Position numbers and translations under genes: made by a program. Positions 4,393-6,135 of a stretch of DNA of 6,135 nucleotides are shown in pieces. The notes under the pieces are model-generated. The model was not told where the DNA came from and did no database searches. It saw nothing but the letters and a program-made list of their open reading frames with translations. The stretch spans positions 1 to 6,135 of the forward strand of contig CAAFWV010000097.1 of NCBI GenBank assembly GCA_900766815.1, in the 5' to 3' direction. This DNA is from Lachnospiraceae bacterium (GTDB lineage: Bacteria; Bacillota; Clostridia; Lachnospirales; Lachnospiraceae). Every line of letters begins with the position of its first letter. The stretch's first letter is position 1.

Positions 4393-6066
4393 CTAATTTC
4401 CCGCGAAGATCGCATACACATTCGCGCACTGCCGTGTGCCGGTCTCATCCTCCGTGAACTCAGCTAGGTCGGTGAGGTTTACGCGTTCCCAGTCCTTCTC
4501 ATCATACACCAGAACCTGGTGATGCTCGACCGCATCCAGGATATTATTAATACGCGTACGAATGGCAGCAAGCTCCGCCTCAGTTATACCAAAGGGCGCC
4601 ATCACAAGCTCAAGCATATTCTTCTCCAGACCGTCCAGGCTGCGCTTGAGACTCCTTGGAATCACACGCATATTCGCCGGCACAAAGGCGCGTTCGCCCG
4701 CAACCCCTAAAGAATTCTCTCCCTTATTCCAATCGCCCAGCTTACCAAACATTCTCTCTGTCGGCAGCGCCAATATCTTCGTCGCGCAGACAGCGCCGGA
4801 TGTCGAAATACCGGTAGCGTCAATAGTATTGTCCACGACGCTGGTCACAGAAGCATCACCGCAATCAGGTGTCGTATTTCCGGCGCTAGTCAATTCATTC
4901 ACAGTACCGGGCATCGTATTGTCCACGCCACCGGGCACTGTATTTCTGTCGCCGCCTGACAACACCACTTCACCTGCCACATCCCCGGCACATATCATAA
5001 TATTCCCATCACTTCGCCCCGCAATTCCGCTGATATAATCCAGCACCTGCAGCTCACTAATCTGCCTCAGGAAGCACACATTCGTCTCATTCTCCATCGC
5101 AAACATGCCCCGCCTCTCACGGCTTAGGTCAGTCAGGACGACACCTTTGGGCGTAGCGATTAACGTGGAAGTGAGCGTTTTTGCCATATTATGGACGATG
5201 GCGGGCAGGCAAATCGGCACAAGCTTCTCAAGGCCCAGCAGCATCGCGAGGGCACGGAGGGCGCACTGATTGAGCTCGCGCTTGGCCGGGCGGTCGTAGC
5301 GCAGGGCGTCGGGGTTCTTGATGATGTGCAGGGCGTGCCTGTATTCTGCAGCAAAATCGCCCATCGCAGGGAGCACGCTTCGATGGACTGCGTGGCGCTT
5401 CTCAAAATCGACTATGCCAATCATGGTCTCGCGGTCGAGGCGGTCCACCTCACCCGCTGTGAAACGCGCGTAGTTCCTGAGTTTCTCCATGTCGTCATGG
5501 AGGTCGGTGGGCAGAAGTTTCCTATATTTGTCTATGATGCCGTTGTAGTCGTTGCATTCCGGCTCGACAATGCGAAATTTCCTTCCTTCTATATTAATGA
5601 AGTAAATCTCCTCGCCGTTTGCTGTAAAATCCTTGGTTGCGTCCTCAAGAGAGATGCGGAGGGATGAGAAGGGGTTCGTGGAGTTTGAAGCATGCGCTGA
5701 GTCTGGGGCATGCGTGGCATTTTCGATGAGCGAGGAGTTTTCGAGGCTCGAAGGATTGAGGGTGTCAGATACTATCGGTGTTACGTTAGAATCCTGTCCC
5801 TCGACAGAATTATCTATTATCGAAGGCATGGATTCAGTTGAGGTTCCCACTGTAGGCGCCAGGAGTTCGATCAGATTGGAGATGAGCGGCTTCTTCAGAG
5901 CTTCCATGGGACTTAGGGTCTCGTCGCTTAAGAAATCTTCGCAGGTGTTGATGAGATCCCTGATTTGATCGGAGTGTTCCTTAAGTTGTCCTCCACTCAT
6001 GCGCACCGCTGCTGCTGTCTTCTTTAATTTCAGTTGAATTAATTCATATCCCTTGGGTTCTGCCAT
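4393..6066 (-). CDS. 557-residue protein of unknown function
   Basis: I do not recognise this protein. The ATG at 6066 has AGAGGG seven bases upstream. Four parts are visible: a charged, probably helical N-terminus (1-72); a Ser/Asn/Thr-rich linker (about 73-135); a core of mixed helices (about 136-365) with many charged residues and a hydrophobic stretch near 269-292 broken by E280 and K281, so unlikely to cross a membrane; and a Gly/Val/Thr/Asn-rich insert (about 366-425) with imperfect repeats (VDNT at 381-384 and 411-414, RNTVPGG, NTMPG, GNTTP). A final alpha-helical part (about 426-557) follows. No signal peptide, Walker motif or obvious catalytic triad is seen. The linkers suggest separate domains, perhaps a scaffold or binding protein. 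It converges on the Rpn gene and shares its high G+C and CpG-rich codon use. Confidence 0.75.
   Translation of the reverse strand: MAEPKGYELIQLKLKKTAAAVRMSGGQLKEHSDQIRDLINTCEDFLSDETLSPMEALKKPLISNLIELLAPTVGTSTESMPSIIDNSVEGQDSNVTPIVSDTLNPSSLENSSLIENATHAPDSAHASNSTNPFSSLRISLEDATKDFTANGEEIYFINIEGRKFRIVEPECNDYNGIIDKYRKLLPTDLHDDMEKLRNYARFTAGEVDRLDRETMIGIVDFEKRHAVHRSVLPAMGDFAAEYRHALHIIKNPDALRYDRPAKRELNQCALRALAMLLGLEKLVPICLPAIVHNMAKTLTSTLIATPKGVVLTDLSRERRGMFAMENETNVCFLRQISELQVLDYISGIAGRSDGNIMICAGDVAGEVVLSGGDRNTVPGGVDNTMPGTVNELTSAGNTTPDCGDASVTSVVDNTIDATGISTSGAVCATKILALPTERMFGKLGDWNKGENSLGVAGERAFVPANMRVIPRSLKRSLDGLEKNMLELVMAPFGITEAELAAIRTRINNILDAVEHHQVLVYDEKDWERVNLTDLAEFTEDETGTRQCANVYAIFAGN
4826..4927 (-). 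repeat. in-frame VDNT coding repeat
   Basis: The 12-mer GTATTGTCCACG occurs at 4826-4837 and 4916-4927, exactly 90 bases apart, and each copy encodes the VDNT motif. Related CCGGGCA/GTATT fragments lie between and beside them. This suggests local duplication within the low-complexity insert of the 557-residue protein. Confidence 0.55.
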
Positions 6067-6094
6067 AGTGCTGCCCTCTTGTCATATGTTTACT

Positions 6095-6135
6095 ATCAAC
6101 AGTTTTAATTTCTATTATCAGTTTTCCCTGTTGAT
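6095..6135. repeat. inverted repeat upstream of the 557-residue gene
   Basis: ATCAACAG (6095-6102) and CTGTTGAT (6128-6135) are perfect 8-base inverted arms around 25 AT-rich bases, about 30-70 bases before the start codon. The right arm runs into the window edge, so the repeat may be longer. It could be an operator or a leader hairpin. No complete promoter can be assigned in the 69 bases available. Confidence 0.4.

Noticed and set aside
5191..5667. Long plus-strand open frames opposite the 557-residue gene
   Set aside because: They lack ribosome sites and show composition typical of the reverse strand of a GC-rich coding gene.

Overview
The window looks like chromosomal DNA from a motile, Gram-positive, anaerobic Clostridia, most likely a member of the Lachnospiraceae. 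The evidence is the short flagellins of the gut Lachnospiraceae type (start MVVQHNL, core motif DGISCVQTAEGAL, no variable outer domain), strong AGGAGG-type ribosome sites, a sigma-28/SigD promoter of Bacillus/Clostridium form, and an Rpn-family PD-(D/E)XK protein of the kind common in that family. No species can be named from the sequence alone.

Layout. Positions 98-1066 (minus) encode a LicD-family phosphotransferase. Positions 1241-2059 and 2190-3008 (both minus) are two 272-residue flagellins about 92% identical to each other. The upstream one has a clear sigma-28 promoter with A-tracts behind it. Positions 3398-4186 (plus, GTG start) encode an Rpn-family nuclease-like protein with its own sigma-A promoter and a strong terminator. 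Positions 4393-6066 (minus) encode a 557-residue protein that I do not recognise. The Rpn gene and the unknown gene converge on a 206-base gap.

The most interesting signal is in the two flagellin leaders. Each carries two small hairpins whose six-base loops fit A-N-G-G-A-N, the recognition form of the RNA-binding repressor CsrA. In the downstream flagellin one loop contains the Shine-Dalgarno sequence, and the other hairpin matches the selected CsrA consensus RUACARGGAUGU at all 12 positions. This predicts post-transcriptional control of both flagellins by CsrA, as in the CsrA-FliW-flagellin switch of Bacillus subtilis. Neither csrA nor fliW lies in the window.

The flagellin pair probably forms a two-gene unit. 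The sigma-28 promoter drives the first copy, and a 13-bp stem-loop without a good U-run separates the copies. I find no convincing separate promoter for the second copy. A UUCG-loop terminator ends the unit before licD, which has its own ribosome site and a weak promoter candidate. The two flagellins are mosaics of perfectly identical and synonymously diverged stretches, which suggests gene conversion. The Rpn and 557-residue genes are clearly richer in G+C than the flagellins and may have a different history.
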